A stretch of 64,000 nucleotides of DNA from positions 1 through 64,000 of the forward strand of contig JAFYSJ010000017.1 in NCBI GenBank assembly GCA_017559445.1. The letters run 5' to 3'. Numbering within the stretch: position 1 is the stretch's first letter; the number at the start of each line of letters is the position of its first letter. Of the stretch, positions 40,408-49,221 are shown one piece after another. The notes below the pieces were generated by a model that was not told where the DNA came from, did no database searches, and saw only the letters and a program-made list of their open reading frames with translations. This DNA comes from Clostridia bacterium. GTDB taxonomy: Bacteria; Bacillota; Clostridia; RGIG7378. Both the position numbers and the translations under genes were made by a program.

Positions 40408-41200
40408 CATTACCATTGGCCAGTACATCCCTGGCAATTCCATTCTCCACAGAGCAGACCCTAGAACTAAGCTCATTGCAACTATCCTTTATATGGTTAT
40501 GTTGTTTGTGTCCGATGGACCAGTGGGCCTTGCATGTTCTGCTGCTTTGCTTATTGCAGCAGTATCCACATCCAAGGTTGGATGGAAACTTGTGCTTCGC
40601 AGTCTCAAAACCATACTTATTGTAGTTATATTTACAGCAGTCATTAACCTTTTGGTAATTAAGGAAGGTACTGTTTTGGTGAACTTTTGGCTCATTACCA
40701 TTACAACAGGAGGTGTTTTTACCACTCTCCGTCTTATTGTTAGACTTTTCCTGTTGATTATGGGAGTTTCCTTGCTCACATTCACCACTACACCAATTAG
40801 CTTGACAGACGGCATCGAGACCATGTTCAAGCCCCTTAACAAGATTAAGGTTCCAGTTCACGACATCGCCATGATGATGACCATTGCCATTCGCTTTGTG
40901 CCACCACTTATGGAGGAGGCAGGTCGTATTACTAGAGCCCAGGCATCTAGAGGCGCTGACTACACATCCGGAGGCCTCATGGCTAGGGTTAAGGGATTTT
41001 TCCCAATTCTCCTGCCCATGATCGTAGGTGCATTTACCCGCGCGGACCAGTTGGCAGACGCCATGGAAGCAAGATGCTACAGAGGTGGGGAAGGCCGAAC
41101 AAAATTCAACAAATTAGCGTTTACTAAAGTGGATGTTTACCTTACAGTCATCCTTTGTTTATACACTTTGGCCATGATTTTGGCTAAAATATTCCTGTAA
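40400..41200 (+). CDS. ecfT: ECF transporter transmembrane subunit EcfT
   Basis: Start ATG 40400 (MNNITIGQYIPGNS) lies within the end of ecfA, with AAGGGAGGT upstream. 266 residues with about five membrane segments, the N-terminal LHRADPRTKLIAT motif and the coupling helices ITRAQASRGAD and ADAMEARCYRG (the two Ala-Arg-Gly signatures that grip the ATPases). No S-component gene lies nearby. Confidence 0.93.
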   Translation: MNNITIGQYIPGNSILHRADPRTKLIATILYMVMLFVSDGPVGLACSAALLIAAVSTSKVGWKLVLRSLKTILIVVIFTAVINLLVIKEGTVLVNFWLITITTGGVFTTLRLIVRLFLLIMGVSLLTFTTTPISLTDGIETMFKPLNKIKVPVHDIAMMMTIAIRFVPPLMEEAGRITRAQASRGADYTSGGLMARVKGFFPILLPMIVGAFTRADQLADAMEARCYRGGEGRTKFNKLAFTKVDVYLTVILCLYTLAMILAKIFL

Positions 41201-41218
41201 AGAGATAGAGGGAACAAA

Positions 41219-42211
41219 ATGGCAAAGAATAAGAAAAAGTACAAACCAGTTAATAAAAAGAAGAGAAAACTCATTGTTGCCCTGAGCATTTTGGCAGGGC
41301 TTATTCTCATTGCTGGCATTTGGATTTTGGTAGCCAACTACGACCCATCTCCAGTTAAGTCAGGCAAGTATGACACAACCATCGTAGCCACACTTTCTTA
41401 CACAGACGACAATGGCAAGGTATATACACACGACGTAACATACGCAGAGGTTAGATACTACGTTAAGGAGCGTAAGCTTACACCTAACAAGGCCTTGGAG
41501 GCAGTTGCCAACGACTGGGTGCCAGAGGTTATGTCCGAAATGTATAAGGTAGGCCTTACAGTCTCTGATGTTCAGCAACTTGAGGCAGAACTTGAGGAGT
41601 ACAAGAACGTAACAAGTATTGTTAAGTACGAGGCTGCATTGGAAGGTCAGTACATGACAGTGGATTTGCACCATAGATTCTTGGAGCTTAAGTATTTGAC
41701 AGCCAGAGTTCGCGTGGACCTTACAGAGACCACATCTTCTCCAATCCTCAAGGCAGCTAACAAGGACGATGTTTTGAAGTTCCTTAACGAGACTTTCTAC
41801 GCTGCAAGACATATTTACATCCCTAAGGAAACTGGCGCAGACGCTAAGATTCAGGATGCATATACCAAGCTTCAGGCAGGTACATCCTTTGCAGAGCTTT
41901 TGGCCCAGTACAACAAGGATACTGCCATGACAGACAAGGGTATTATCTTTGTAGAGGATGCCATGGTAGAGGATTACATGGAGGCAGTTAAGGCTCTTAA
42001 GGAGGGCGAAACCAGTGTGGTATTGGAGCTTTCCAAGGGGTATTTCATTATCGAGAGATTGGAGCCTGACGCACTTATCCTCGAAAATTACGACTCCGCA
42101 TGTCTCACATATGCTGTTGATGTATACCATCACGTTTATGCTGACATCCAGTGCGACATCCAGATAACAACAGAACCCATTTTTGACAAAATTGACAGTT
42201 CTATAAGGTAA
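41219..42211 (+). CDS. Membrane-anchored parvulin-like peptidyl-prolyl isomerase
   Basis: 330 residues. A highly basic N-terminus (KKKYKPVNKKKRK) and one membrane helix (about 20-41) anchor an extracellular part. An N-terminal SurA/PrsA-like helical region (about 50-175) is followed by a parvulin segment: ARHIYIPKETGADAKIQDAY, GTSFAELLAQYNKD, KGIIFVED, KEGETSVVLELSKGYFIIER. It should assist folding of secreted or cell-wall proteins. Position directly before mreB suggests a role in wall synthesis. Confidence 0.78.
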   Translation: MAKNKKKYKPVNKKKRKLIVALSILAGLILIAGIWILVANYDPSPVKSGKYDTTIVATLSYTDDNGKVYTHDVTYAEVRYYVKERKLTPNKALEAVANDWVPEVMSEMYKVGLTVSDVQQLEAELEEYKNVTSIVKYEAALEGQYMTVDLHHRFLELKYLTARVRVDLTETTSSPILKAANKDDVLKFLNETFYAARHIYIPKETGADAKIQDAYTKLQAGTSFAELLAQYNKDTAMTDKGIIFVEDAMVEDYMEAVKALKEGETSVVLELSKGYFIIERLEPDALILENYDSACLTYAVDVYHHVYADIQCDIQITTEPIFDKIDSSIR

Positions 42212-42226
42212 TAATAGAATTAAATT

Positions 42227-43264
42227 ATGTTTGATATATTTCGTAGGTTAAACAACCGCATAGGATTGGATATAGGTGCAACGACTATCCGCATCTATAG
42301 TTACGGCAGGGACGAGATCATCTCGGAGCCCAGTATTATTGTGTACAATCGTAAGCGTAAGGTTGTGGCTGCAGGTGCAGAGGCAGAGGATATGGTAGGC
42401 CGTACACCTAAGGGAATCACAGCCATGCGACCAGTTAAGAATGGCTTGGCAGCAGAACCACAGGCCCTCACAGACCTTTTGGTAAATATATTGGACAGAA
42501 ACCACATCACCAGAGCAGGTGTGTTTAAGCTTAAGATCGACGTTTGCGCCTTGTATGGCTTGGACGACATTGAGCAGACAAACATCATGAAGGCTGTTCT
42601 TGGTGTAGGTAACGTTAGGGCAACTATCGTAGACAAGACCTTGGCCGCAGCATTCCACGAGGGATATGACGGACACTCCTGGGATTCCATGATGCTCGTT
42701 AATATTGGCAAGGATACTTCCGAGGCAGCAGTTTTGTCCTATGGTGGCGTAGTTTCATACAAGCACATTAACATCGGTAGTGGTGACATCGACCAGGGCA
42801 TTATTAACTACCTGAGACGCAAGTATGGCATGCTTATTTCTGCCACAACAGCAGAGGATATTAAGAAGACTTTGGGTAACGCATGTGGTAGTTTGGAAAA
42901 TGATTCCATGCTCATGTTCAAGGCAGTAGACTTGGCATCTGGTATGCCACGAGACATGTCCGTAACAGCAGGCGAGATTCAGACTTGCGTAGACGAAGTT
43001 GTTAAGAAGATTATCAACATGGTCGAGACCGTTAAGCAGAAGACTCCTTACGAGCTTTTGGCAGGTATATATGACAAGGGTATGACTTTGACAGGCGGAG
43101 GCTCTAAGCTTAAGGGCCTTGAGAACCTTATTTCTGTACAGACAGGTATTAAGGCTAGATTGTCCAAGGAACCGGAAAATGGCACAGTTTTGGGTGCAAT
43201 TGAGGCTGGTCAGTTCATGTTCCAGCGAAGCAATATTAAGAAAATTAGCGGGAGAGATAGATGA
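42227..43264 (+). CDS. mreB: Rod-shape actin homologue MreB/Mbl
   Basis: 345 residues with actin-fold motifs: NRIGLDIGATTIRIYSYG (phosphate 1, about residues 10-27), SEPSIIVYN, MLVNIGKDTSEAAVLSYGG (phosphate 2) and LTGGGSKLKGLENLI (adenosine). The phosphate 1 loop DIGATT differs from the usual DLGTAN, marking a divergent MreB. It organises lateral wall synthesis with MreC, MreD and PBP2 encoded next. It overlaps mreC by 4 bases. Confidence 0.9.
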   Translation: MFDIFRRLNNRIGLDIGATTIRIYSYGRDEIISEPSIIVYNRKRKVVAAGAEAEDMVGRTPKGITAMRPVKNGLAAEPQALTDLLVNILDRNHITRAGVFKLKIDVCALYGLDDIEQTNIMKAVLGVGNVRATIVDKTLAAAFHEGYDGHSWDSMMLVNIGKDTSEAAVLSYGGVVSYKHINIGSGDIDQGIINYLRRKYGMLISATTAEDIKKTLGNACGSLENDSMLMFKAVDLASGMPRDMSVTAGEIQTCVDEVVKKIINMVETVKQKTPYELLAGIYDKGMTLTGGGSKLKGLENLISVQTGIKARLSKEPENGTVLGAIEAGQFMFQRSNIKKISGRDR

Positions 43265-44109
43265 AACAGTATATAAGCAAAATACTTCCAGTATTTGCAA
43301 TTACAATGTTCATATGTGCAGCCACATTCTTTCTGTTTTACATTGCAGATGGTGTGCGTTTGACTGCCCGCAACGTGGTACAGACCATGGTTTCCCCAGG
43401 TCAGACAGTAGTTACTAAGGGTATCGAAGGTGTTGAGGCCTTTGTGCAGAACATCCGCGACAACCAGGCACTGCGCGAGGAGCTTGAGGAGACCAAGAGA
43501 CAGCTTGCTCAGTACCAGGAGCTTGTTAGAGAGTACCAGCATTACGCAGACCGCAATGAGGAGTTATCTAAGCTCCTTAACATTACAGAAGAGTACAAGG
43601 ATTACGAGTACGTTCACGCCACAGTTATTGCTAAGAGCCCTGGTATTTTCTTCTATCAGTTCACAATTAACAAGGGTTCTAAGGATGGCATTTCCGTTAA
43701 CGACACAGTTATTAACGGCGATGGCTTGATTGGCCGCGTTTCCGAGGTTTCGTTAAACAGCGCAACTATTTCCACATTGCTTGACGAGTCCACATACGTT
43801 AGCTCCGTTATGACAGCCACTCGTGACATGGTTATGGTATACGGAACTTACCAGCTCAAAACAGAGGGTAGACTTATGATGGAGTACATTCCATCCTCCA
43901 CAAACATTAAGATCGGTGACGCAGTTGAGACATCTGGTATCGGCGGCATCTATCCCGGTGGACTTATTATCGGAACAGTAGAGGGCTTTGTTCAGGAAGG
44001 TACAAGCATTGAGCAGTACGCCATTATTAAGCCTGTTGTAGATTTCAGTAAGATTGAGACAGTTATGATTCTCAAGACTTCACAGACAGGAGGTCAGGAG
44101 AATGAATAA
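43261..44109 (+). CDS. mreC: Rod-shape protein MreC
   Basis: 282 residues: N-terminal membrane helix (about 8-30), coiled coil (REELEETKRQLAQYQELVRE, about 72-100) and an extracellular double beta-barrel domain with TVIAKSPGIFFYQFTINKGS, DGLIGRVSEVS and ETSGIGGIYPGGLIIGTVEG. It links MreB filaments to PBP2 outside the membrane. Overlaps mreB by 4 and mreD by 8 bases. Confidence 0.94.
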   Translation: MKQYISKILPVFAITMFICAATFFLFYIADGVRLTARNVVQTMVSPGQTVVTKGIEGVEAFVQNIRDNQALREELEETKRQLAQYQELVREYQHYADRNEELSKLLNITEEYKDYEYVHATVIAKSPGIFFYQFTINKGSKDGISVNDTVINGDGLIGRVSEVSLNSATISTLLDESTYVSSVMTATRDMVMVYGTYQLKTEGRLMMEYIPSSTNIKIGDAVETSGIGGIYPGGLIIGTVEGFVQEGTSIEQYAIIKPVVDFSKIETVMILKTSQTGGQENE

Positions 44110-44623
44110 GATTATTCGTGGCGCAATTTATGTGGTTTGCCTCTACACATGCCTTGTTTTGCAGACAACATTGGCTGGATATTTGGCAGTAAAGGGAGCA
44201 ACACCTGACTTTTTGTTATTGTTCACATTGTGCGTTGCCTTTGAACTTGAGGGCATCAGCATCGTAATGGCTGCAGTTAATGGATTTTGTTTAGATATGT
44301 TGTCCATTCACAATGTTAATGGACTTTATATGCTCATGTTCCCATGCCTTGCCTTTATCGTGGACATTTTCCGCAAGGGCGCTCAGGGTATTTTTAAGTA
44401 CATGTGGCTTGCCATGGGTATCTTGGTAGGATCCCTGGTTTGCAACACTTTGACATGTGCATTTACAGCAGAGTCTATGGCTCAGTTCCTTGAGATGGTA
44501 ACTATGCACGTTCTCCCCAAGACAGCATACAACATGGCACTTGCTGCACCATACTTAATTGTTCGCACTATCATCGTAGGCGTACAGGATAACAGACGTA
44601 AGAGAGCTAAGACTATTTACTAA
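44102..44623 (+). CDS. mreD: Rod-shape membrane protein MreD
   Basis: 173 residues, five to six hydrophobic segments, with the short polar motif ATPDFLLLFTLCVAFELEG followed by GFCLDMLS typical of MreD. A partner of MreC in the elongation machinery. One base separates it from the PBP2 gene. Confidence 0.9.
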   Translation: MNKIIRGAIYVVCLYTCLVLQTTLAGYLAVKGATPDFLLLFTLCVAFELEGISIVMAAVNGFCLDMLSIHNVNGLYMLMFPCLAFIVDIFRKGAQGIFKYMWLAMGILVGSLVCNTLTCAFTAESMAQFLEMVTMHVLPKTAYNMALAAPYLIVRTIIVGVQDNRRKRAKTIY

Positions 44624-44624
44624 T

Positions 44625-46715
44625 ATGAACAAAAAGAGATTTACAGCTATATATGCCTTTTTGGCTTTTGTTCTGGTGGCATGTATCGCCAGACTTGTTG
44701 TGTTGCAGTTAATGGACGATGGTCTTAACATAAACTCTGGCAACAAGGGTGGAAACACCACAGAGATTCATATTATCGAAGCTCCTCGCGGCTCCATTTT
44801 CGCAGGTACAGGTGAGACATTGGCCGGCAACAGAATCGGCTATAACTTGTACATGGCTGTTCGTAAAGGTGTAAGTAGCACAGATATTAACAACACACTT
44901 GGTCTCGTACTTCAGACATTGTCCGAAAACGGTGACACATTTGAACATTCCTTTGGCAAGTACATTAAGTACCCAGAAATTGACTACGGTTACGCCATTT
45001 CTTCCAAGGCAAACAAGGTTGCATACTTTAGAAACTTCACAGGTCTTAAGCTTGAGGACCTGGAGGAAGGCTGCTCTGCAGAGGAAATGTACCATGCAAT
45101 CCTTAAGGAGTTCGGTATTTTAGAAGAAAACTACAGTTCAGACATTGCATACGTTATTGCAGCGTTGCGCTTCGAGCTTTTGTGGGCTACTTCCGGTTCC
45201 TCCATTCTTATTGCTGAGGATATTAGTCTTGATACATACGCAAAACTCAACGAAAACAGCTATGCTTTGGCAGGTATTTTCACAGAGCCCGTTGCCTTTA
45301 GAACATACGGATACGGCGAAGTTGTTTCCCACGTAGTTGGATACATTGCGGCTATTTCCGACAGTGAGTTCGATGCCATGATCCAGGCAGGTAAGGATTA
45401 TTCTGCCGACGACGTAATTGGTAAGCTTGGTATTGAGAAAACATACGAGTCTTGGCTCAAGCCACATAACGGTCAGAACACTATTACCCTTAACCCAGAG
45501 GGCGTAGAAATTAGCACAGAGGAAACAGTACAGGCAAGACCTGGTAACGATATCTATTTGACTATTGACCTGAACCTTCAGCAGGTTGCTTTGGACAGCC
45601 TTAAGGCAAACATCGAGAAAATTGCAGGCATGGCAGACGGCGAAACCAACTTTGGTGACGCTCGTACAGGTGCGGCAGTAGCCATGGACGTTAAGACAGG
45701 TAAGGTTTTGGCACTTGTTAGCTACCCCAGCTACGATTCTTCACTTTTCCTTGCATCTGCAGATGACGAAGAGGCACAGAAGCTCATTGCTGACCTTTAT
45801 AAGGAAGAGAGCAATGGTCCCACATACAACAGAGCTATTCAGGGTTTGTATGCACCAGGTTCTACATTTAAGCCCCTTGTTGCTATTGCTGCCTTGGAAA
45901 CAGGCAACTTTGCATCTGACATGACCATTGACTGCGACGGTTCTTGGGACATTCAGGGCCATAAGGTATACTGCATGGAGTGGAAAAAGTACCACTATAC
46001 CCACGGACTTATCGACATCGTAACTGGTTTGGAAACATCCTGTAACTTGTTCTTCCATAAGCTTGGTGTAACTTATGCTGGTATTAACAACATCGACATC
46101 TGGGCACAGAAGTTTGGACTTGGCGAGTACACAGGCATTGACCTTTACGGTGAAATGAGAGGTATCCGTAACAACCCAGAGGTTAAGGCAGCACTTACAA
46201 ACGGTGGTGGTTGGACACAGGCTGATACAGCTCAGGCATCCATCGGACAGCTTTATAACACATTTACTCCAATTCAGCTTTGCAGATACACAGCTGCTAT
46301 TGCTAATGGCGGTAACCTTTTGACACCTTACTTGGTAGACAAGATTGTTAACTCATCTGGCGAGACAGTTTACAAGGGTTCCACAACAGTTCAGTCTCTT
46401 GGCCTTACAGACATGACAATCGCCACAGTTCAGGAAGGTATGATGGCCGTAGCTAACGCTGTTGACGGTACAGCTTCTCAGACATTTGCTAACTTCACAG
46501 TAAACGGCGTTTCTATTAAGGTTGCTTGTAAGACAGGTACTCCCGAAACAGGTATGGAGCAGTTCGGTCAGTCATCCAACGCTGTTTTCATTTGCTATGC
46601 ACCTGCAGACGACCCACAGATCGCTGTAGCCATCGTAGTAGAGCACGGTGTTTGGGGTTCCTACGCAGCGCCAATTGCTAAGGACATCCTTACAGAGTAC
46701 TTCAGAAATAATTAA
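44625..46715 (+). CDS. mrdA: Penicillin-binding protein 2 (elongasome transpeptidase)
   Basis: 696 residues. One N-terminal membrane helix (about 5-25), a dimerisation domain (EAPRGSIFAGTGETLAGNR, about 45-63) and a transpeptidase domain with SxxK in YAPGSTFKPLVA (about 410), SxN in LETSCNLFFHKLG and KTG in VACKTGTPETG. It crosslinks lateral peptidoglycan with a SEDS partner (RodA), which is not encoded here. ATG lies 1 base after mreD. Confidence 0.94.
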   Translation: MNKKRFTAIYAFLAFVLVACIARLVVLQLMDDGLNINSGNKGGNTTEIHIIEAPRGSIFAGTGETLAGNRIGYNLYMAVRKGVSSTDINNTLGLVLQTLSENGDTFEHSFGKYIKYPEIDYGYAISSKANKVAYFRNFTGLKLEDLEEGCSAEEMYHAILKEFGILEENYSSDIAYVIAALRFELLWATSGSSILIAEDISLDTYAKLNENSYALAGIFTEPVAFRTYGYGEVVSHVVGYIAAISDSEFDAMIQAGKDYSADDVIGKLGIEKTYESWLKPHNGQNTITLNPEGVEISTEETVQARPGNDIYLTIDLNLQQVALDSLKANIEKIAGMADGETNFGDARTGAAVAMDVKTGKVLALVSYPSYDSSLFLASADDEEAQKLIADLYKEESNGPTYNRAIQGLYAPGSTFKPLVAIAALETGNFASDMTIDCDGSWDIQGHKVYCMEWKKYHYTHGLIDIVTGLETSCNLFFHKLGVTYAGINNIDIWAQKFGLGEYTGIDLYGEMRGIRNNPEVKAALTNGGGWTQADTAQASIGQLYNTFTPIQLCRYTAAIANGGNLLTPYLVDKIVNSSGETVYKGSTTVQSLGLTDMTIATVQEGMMAVANAVDGTASQTFANFTVNGVSIKVACKTGTPETGMEQFGQSSNAVFICYAPADDPQIAVAIVVEHGVWGSYAAPIAKDILTEYFRNN

Positions 46716-46766
46716 TTTTTCATTCGACAAATCTATTCTTGAATATGCTATTTAGCGCACCATATA

Positions 46767-46793
46767 CTTCCGTTGCAAAACGGAGGTTTTTTT
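46767..46793 (+). promoter_or_regulatory. Terminator-like hairpin overlapping the minD ribosome site
   Basis: CTTCCGTT-GCAA-AACGGAGG (46767-46786, one G-U pair) is followed by seven T and then the minD ATG. The right arm is the SD sequence. The element could terminate or attenuate transcription from the mre genes, or sequester the minD ribosome site. Confidence 0.6.
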
Positions 46794-47561
46794 ATGGGAA
46801 AAAGCATTATCATCACATCGGGAAAAGGCGGAGTAGGCAAGAGTACTTGCACTGCTAATATAGGCGCCGCATTGGCAGACATGGGATACAGCGTGGTCTT
46901 GGTAGACGGGGACATGGGTCTTAGGAACCTAGACGTTATTATGGGATTGGAAAACAGGATTGTTTTCACAAGTTTGGACGCTGCCCTCAAAAAATGCACC
47001 ATAAAAAGCGCTCTTGTTAAGGACAGGCATAGCGACAACTTATTCCTCCTGCCAGCAGAACAACACAAAAACATAGAGCTCATGACTCCAGAACACATGG
47101 AGTGGATATGCCGCTCCCTCAAGGAGGCCTTTGACTACGTACTCATAGACTGCCCAGCAGGCATAGACAGGGGCTACAGGACATCTGTGGCAGGAGCCGA
47201 TGAGGCCATAGTCATAACTACACCTGAGGTGGCAGCCATTCGAGATGCGGACAAGATAATTGGGGTTCTGTCCAGCGATGGCATATGTCAGATTCGCTTG
47301 GTGATCAACAAAATCCGCAGTGAGCTTATGCGAAGTGGCAACATGGTCAGTTGTAGCGACATCGAAAACATCTTGGGCGTAAAGTCCATAGGCTATGTGC
47401 CAGATGACAAAACTGTGGTGGTCAACACCAACAGGGGACAACTATCTGTTAGGACTTTTAGGTCTGTGGCAGGCAGGGAATTTCGCAAAATCGCAGGCAA
47501 AATATCTGGCAACAGGACCTTGGTGTCACGTGGAGAAGAAATGTCTGCAGTTAGGATATAG
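46794..47561 (+). CDS. minD: Septum-site ATPase MinD
   Basis: Start ATG 46794 (MGKSIIITSGKGGVGKST), after a GGAGG embedded in a hairpin. 255 residues with the deviant Walker A KGGVGKST, DGDMGLRNLDVIMG (switch I) and DYVLIDCPAGID (switch II). MinD positions the division site at the membrane. The C-terminal amphipathic membrane-targeting helix is only partly like the consensus. minC, which normally precedes minD, is absent. Confidence 0.95.
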   Translation: MGKSIIITSGKGGVGKSTCTANIGAALADMGYSVVLVDGDMGLRNLDVIMGLENRIVFTSLDAALKKCTIKSALVKDRHSDNLFLLPAEQHKNIELMTPEHMEWICRSLKEAFDYVLIDCPAGIDRGYRTSVAGADEAIVITTPEVAAIRDADKIIGVLSSDGICQIRLVINKIRSELMRSGNMVSCSDIENILGVKSIGYVPDDKTVVVNTNRGQLSVRTFRSVAGREFRKIAGKISGNRTLVSRGEEMSAVRI

Positions 47562-47569
47562 GTGACAGA

Positions 47570-47848
47570 ATGGGATTACTAAATATGCTTAGAGAGGTTA
47601 GGGGAACATCGGGCAAGGAGGCCATGGTACGCCTTGAGCGCGACTTCATCATGGACAGGACAAACATTGCCCCGGACAAGCTAGATGTGATCACCCAGGA
47701 CCTAATTAGAACTCTTAGAAGGCATGCGGGTATTGAAGAAAAGGACATTCGTGTTATAATTAGGATGAAGAATTCCACCAATGGCGTGGGCACGGTGCCA
47801 GTGATTGAGATTACAGCTCCCTTGCTCCCCAGACAGGTGGACAGTTGA
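47570..47848 (+). CDS. minE: Cell division topological specificity factor MinE
   Basis: 92 residues. MGLLNMLREV forms the membrane-targeting N-terminus, followed by the MinD-contact helix (ERDFIMDRTNIAPDKLDVI) and a beta strand DIRVIIRMKN. It stimulates MinD ATPase activity and drives oscillation. It follows minD after 8 bases. Confidence 0.92.
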   Translation: MGLLNMLREVRGTSGKEAMVRLERDFIMDRTNIAPDKLDVITQDLIRTLRRHAGIEEKDIRVIIRMKNSTNGVGTVPVIEITAPLLPRQVDS

Positions 47849-47882
47849 CGTGTTAGGTCTTATTGAGAACAGGTAGGTATGT

Positions 47883-48284
47883 ATGAACATCGCACTCATT
47901 GCACACGATAACAAGAAGGAGTTAATGGCAGATTTTTGCTATGCTTACGCAGGCGTTCTTTGCAAGCATAAGCTCTATGCCACTGGTTCCACATCCGATG
48001 CTATTCGCGATTACGCTAAGCTCCCAGTAGAGTCTTTGTCTCCTGGTTTGTTGGGTGGTCTGCGTCAGTTGGATACTAAGATTATCTGTGGTGAGATCGA
48101 TATGATGATTTACTTCACCAACACACTTCCTGGTGAGAATGCATACGACGAGGAGGGTCAGCTCTTCACACACTGTGACATGCACGACGTTCCATTTGCT
48201 ACTAACATTGCTACAGCTGAGGTTTTGATCCACGGACTTGAGCGTGGCGACCTTGACTGGAGAGATTTGGTAAAGGATCTGTAA
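47883..48284 (+). CDS. mgsA: Methylglyoxal synthase
   Basis: 133 residues with MNIALIAHDNKKELMADFCY, LYATGSTSD, LSPGLLGGLRQLD (phosphate loop) and the catalytic Asp region CGEIDMMIYFTN. It converts dihydroxyacetone phosphate to methylglyoxal as an overflow from glycolysis. Its last 74 bases overlap the 3' end of the convergent protease gene. Confidence 0.95.
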   Translation: MNIALIAHDNKKELMADFCYAYAGVLCKHKLYATGSTSDAIRDYAKLPVESLSPGLLGGLRQLDTKIICGEIDMMIYFTNTLPGENAYDEEGQLFTHCDMHDVPFATNIATAEVLIHGLERGDLDWRDLVKDL

Positions 48285-49095
48285 TAGCCGACACAGGCTG
48301 GTCCATTTGACCACACATCATGGCCTCTAGGAGTCTCTTTTCTAGGACCACACCACGGGGAGTCATATCCTCAAACATTACACAATATACGTTAATACTA
48401 TCGCAGGGCATACGCTCTGCGATTTTCTTTATCTTGGTATTTTCGTTAACGGCCAAGGCCCTAATTTCCATAAGGCGGTTTTCCTTGAGCCTGCGACTTT
48501 TTGACATGTGGTTTTCCAGCACCCTTATGAGGGTATCTCCTTTGCTACGGTATGGGGTCAAAAGTACCATTCCACAAAGTATGGGAATGACAAATCGTAT
48601 GCCTTGGTTAAGGTTCAATATGCCACTTAGGATTATGACTGCACCAAATATTGTGGAGCCCATGTCTTGAAGCCTGCCTAGGCGGTTGTGTAGCCCAGTT
48701 GCCCTGGCCAGTTCGCCACCGTCCAGTGGAGGGATTGGCAATAGGTTAAAAAGGCATAGGGTTAGGTTCATTTCCGAGGCCTCAGGCATGTTAAGATTGC
48801 TAAAAACTAGCCACAGAATAAGGTTAGAAAAGGGGCCAGCTAGCAAAATGACGGCTTTGTGGTGAAGTGGTGCGAACTCCAAATCTAAATTAAGATAAAA
48901 ACCCCAAGGCATTATTCTAAATTCGCGAGGAAGTCGCCTGGTAAGACAGTAGCAAGTCACAATATGGGCCAGCTCGTGTATTCCCATAGACAGTATGCGT
49001 AGGACAAAAACCATGGGCGTTTGCAGTAGCAAATCTATGGCTAGCCTTACAATCCAAGAAAGTATGCCAGGTAAATTATCACGGATCTGAGCCAT
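48211..49095 (-). CDS. M50B site-2 protease, SpoIVFB-like
   Basis: 294 residues with HELAH zinc motif (GIHELAHIVTCYCLTRR, about residue 40), the second zinc site NLLPIPPLDGGEL (about 116) and several membrane segments. A C-terminal cytosolic region (about 190-294) may be CBS-like. In spore formers SpoIVFB cleaves pro-sigma-K, and the mre/min neighbourhood is its usual location in Clostridia, but sporulation cannot be proven here. The C-terminal 25 residues lie over mgsA. Confidence 0.82.
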   Translation of the reverse strand: MAQIRDNLPGILSWIVRLAIDLLLQTPMVFVLRILSMGIHELAHIVTCYCLTRRLPREFRIMPWGFYLNLDLEFAPLHHKAVILLAGPFSNLILWLVFSNLNMPEASEMNLTLCLFNLLPIPPLDGGELARATGLHNRLGRLQDMGSTIFGAVIILSGILNLNQGIRFVIPILCGMVLLTPYRSKGDTLIRVLENHMSKSRRLKENRLMEIRALAVNENTKIKKIAERMPCDSINVYCVMFEDMTPRGVVLEKRLLEAMMCGQMDQPVSAITDPLPNLSSQGRHAQVRGSKPQL

Positions 49096-49221
49096 GGAGC
49101 ATAAGGTCCTCTAAAATAGTGTTTTGGTAGATTATATTTACGTTGAGACTAGTTAATCACTTTCCCATCACATGTTAATAAGGTATAATTTTAATGTATT
49201 TTAGAGTAGGAGGTGACCTAT

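Noticed and set aside
43210-43542. Minus-strand frame opposite mreC
   Set aside because: Antisense shadow of a coiled-coil coding segment, no signals.
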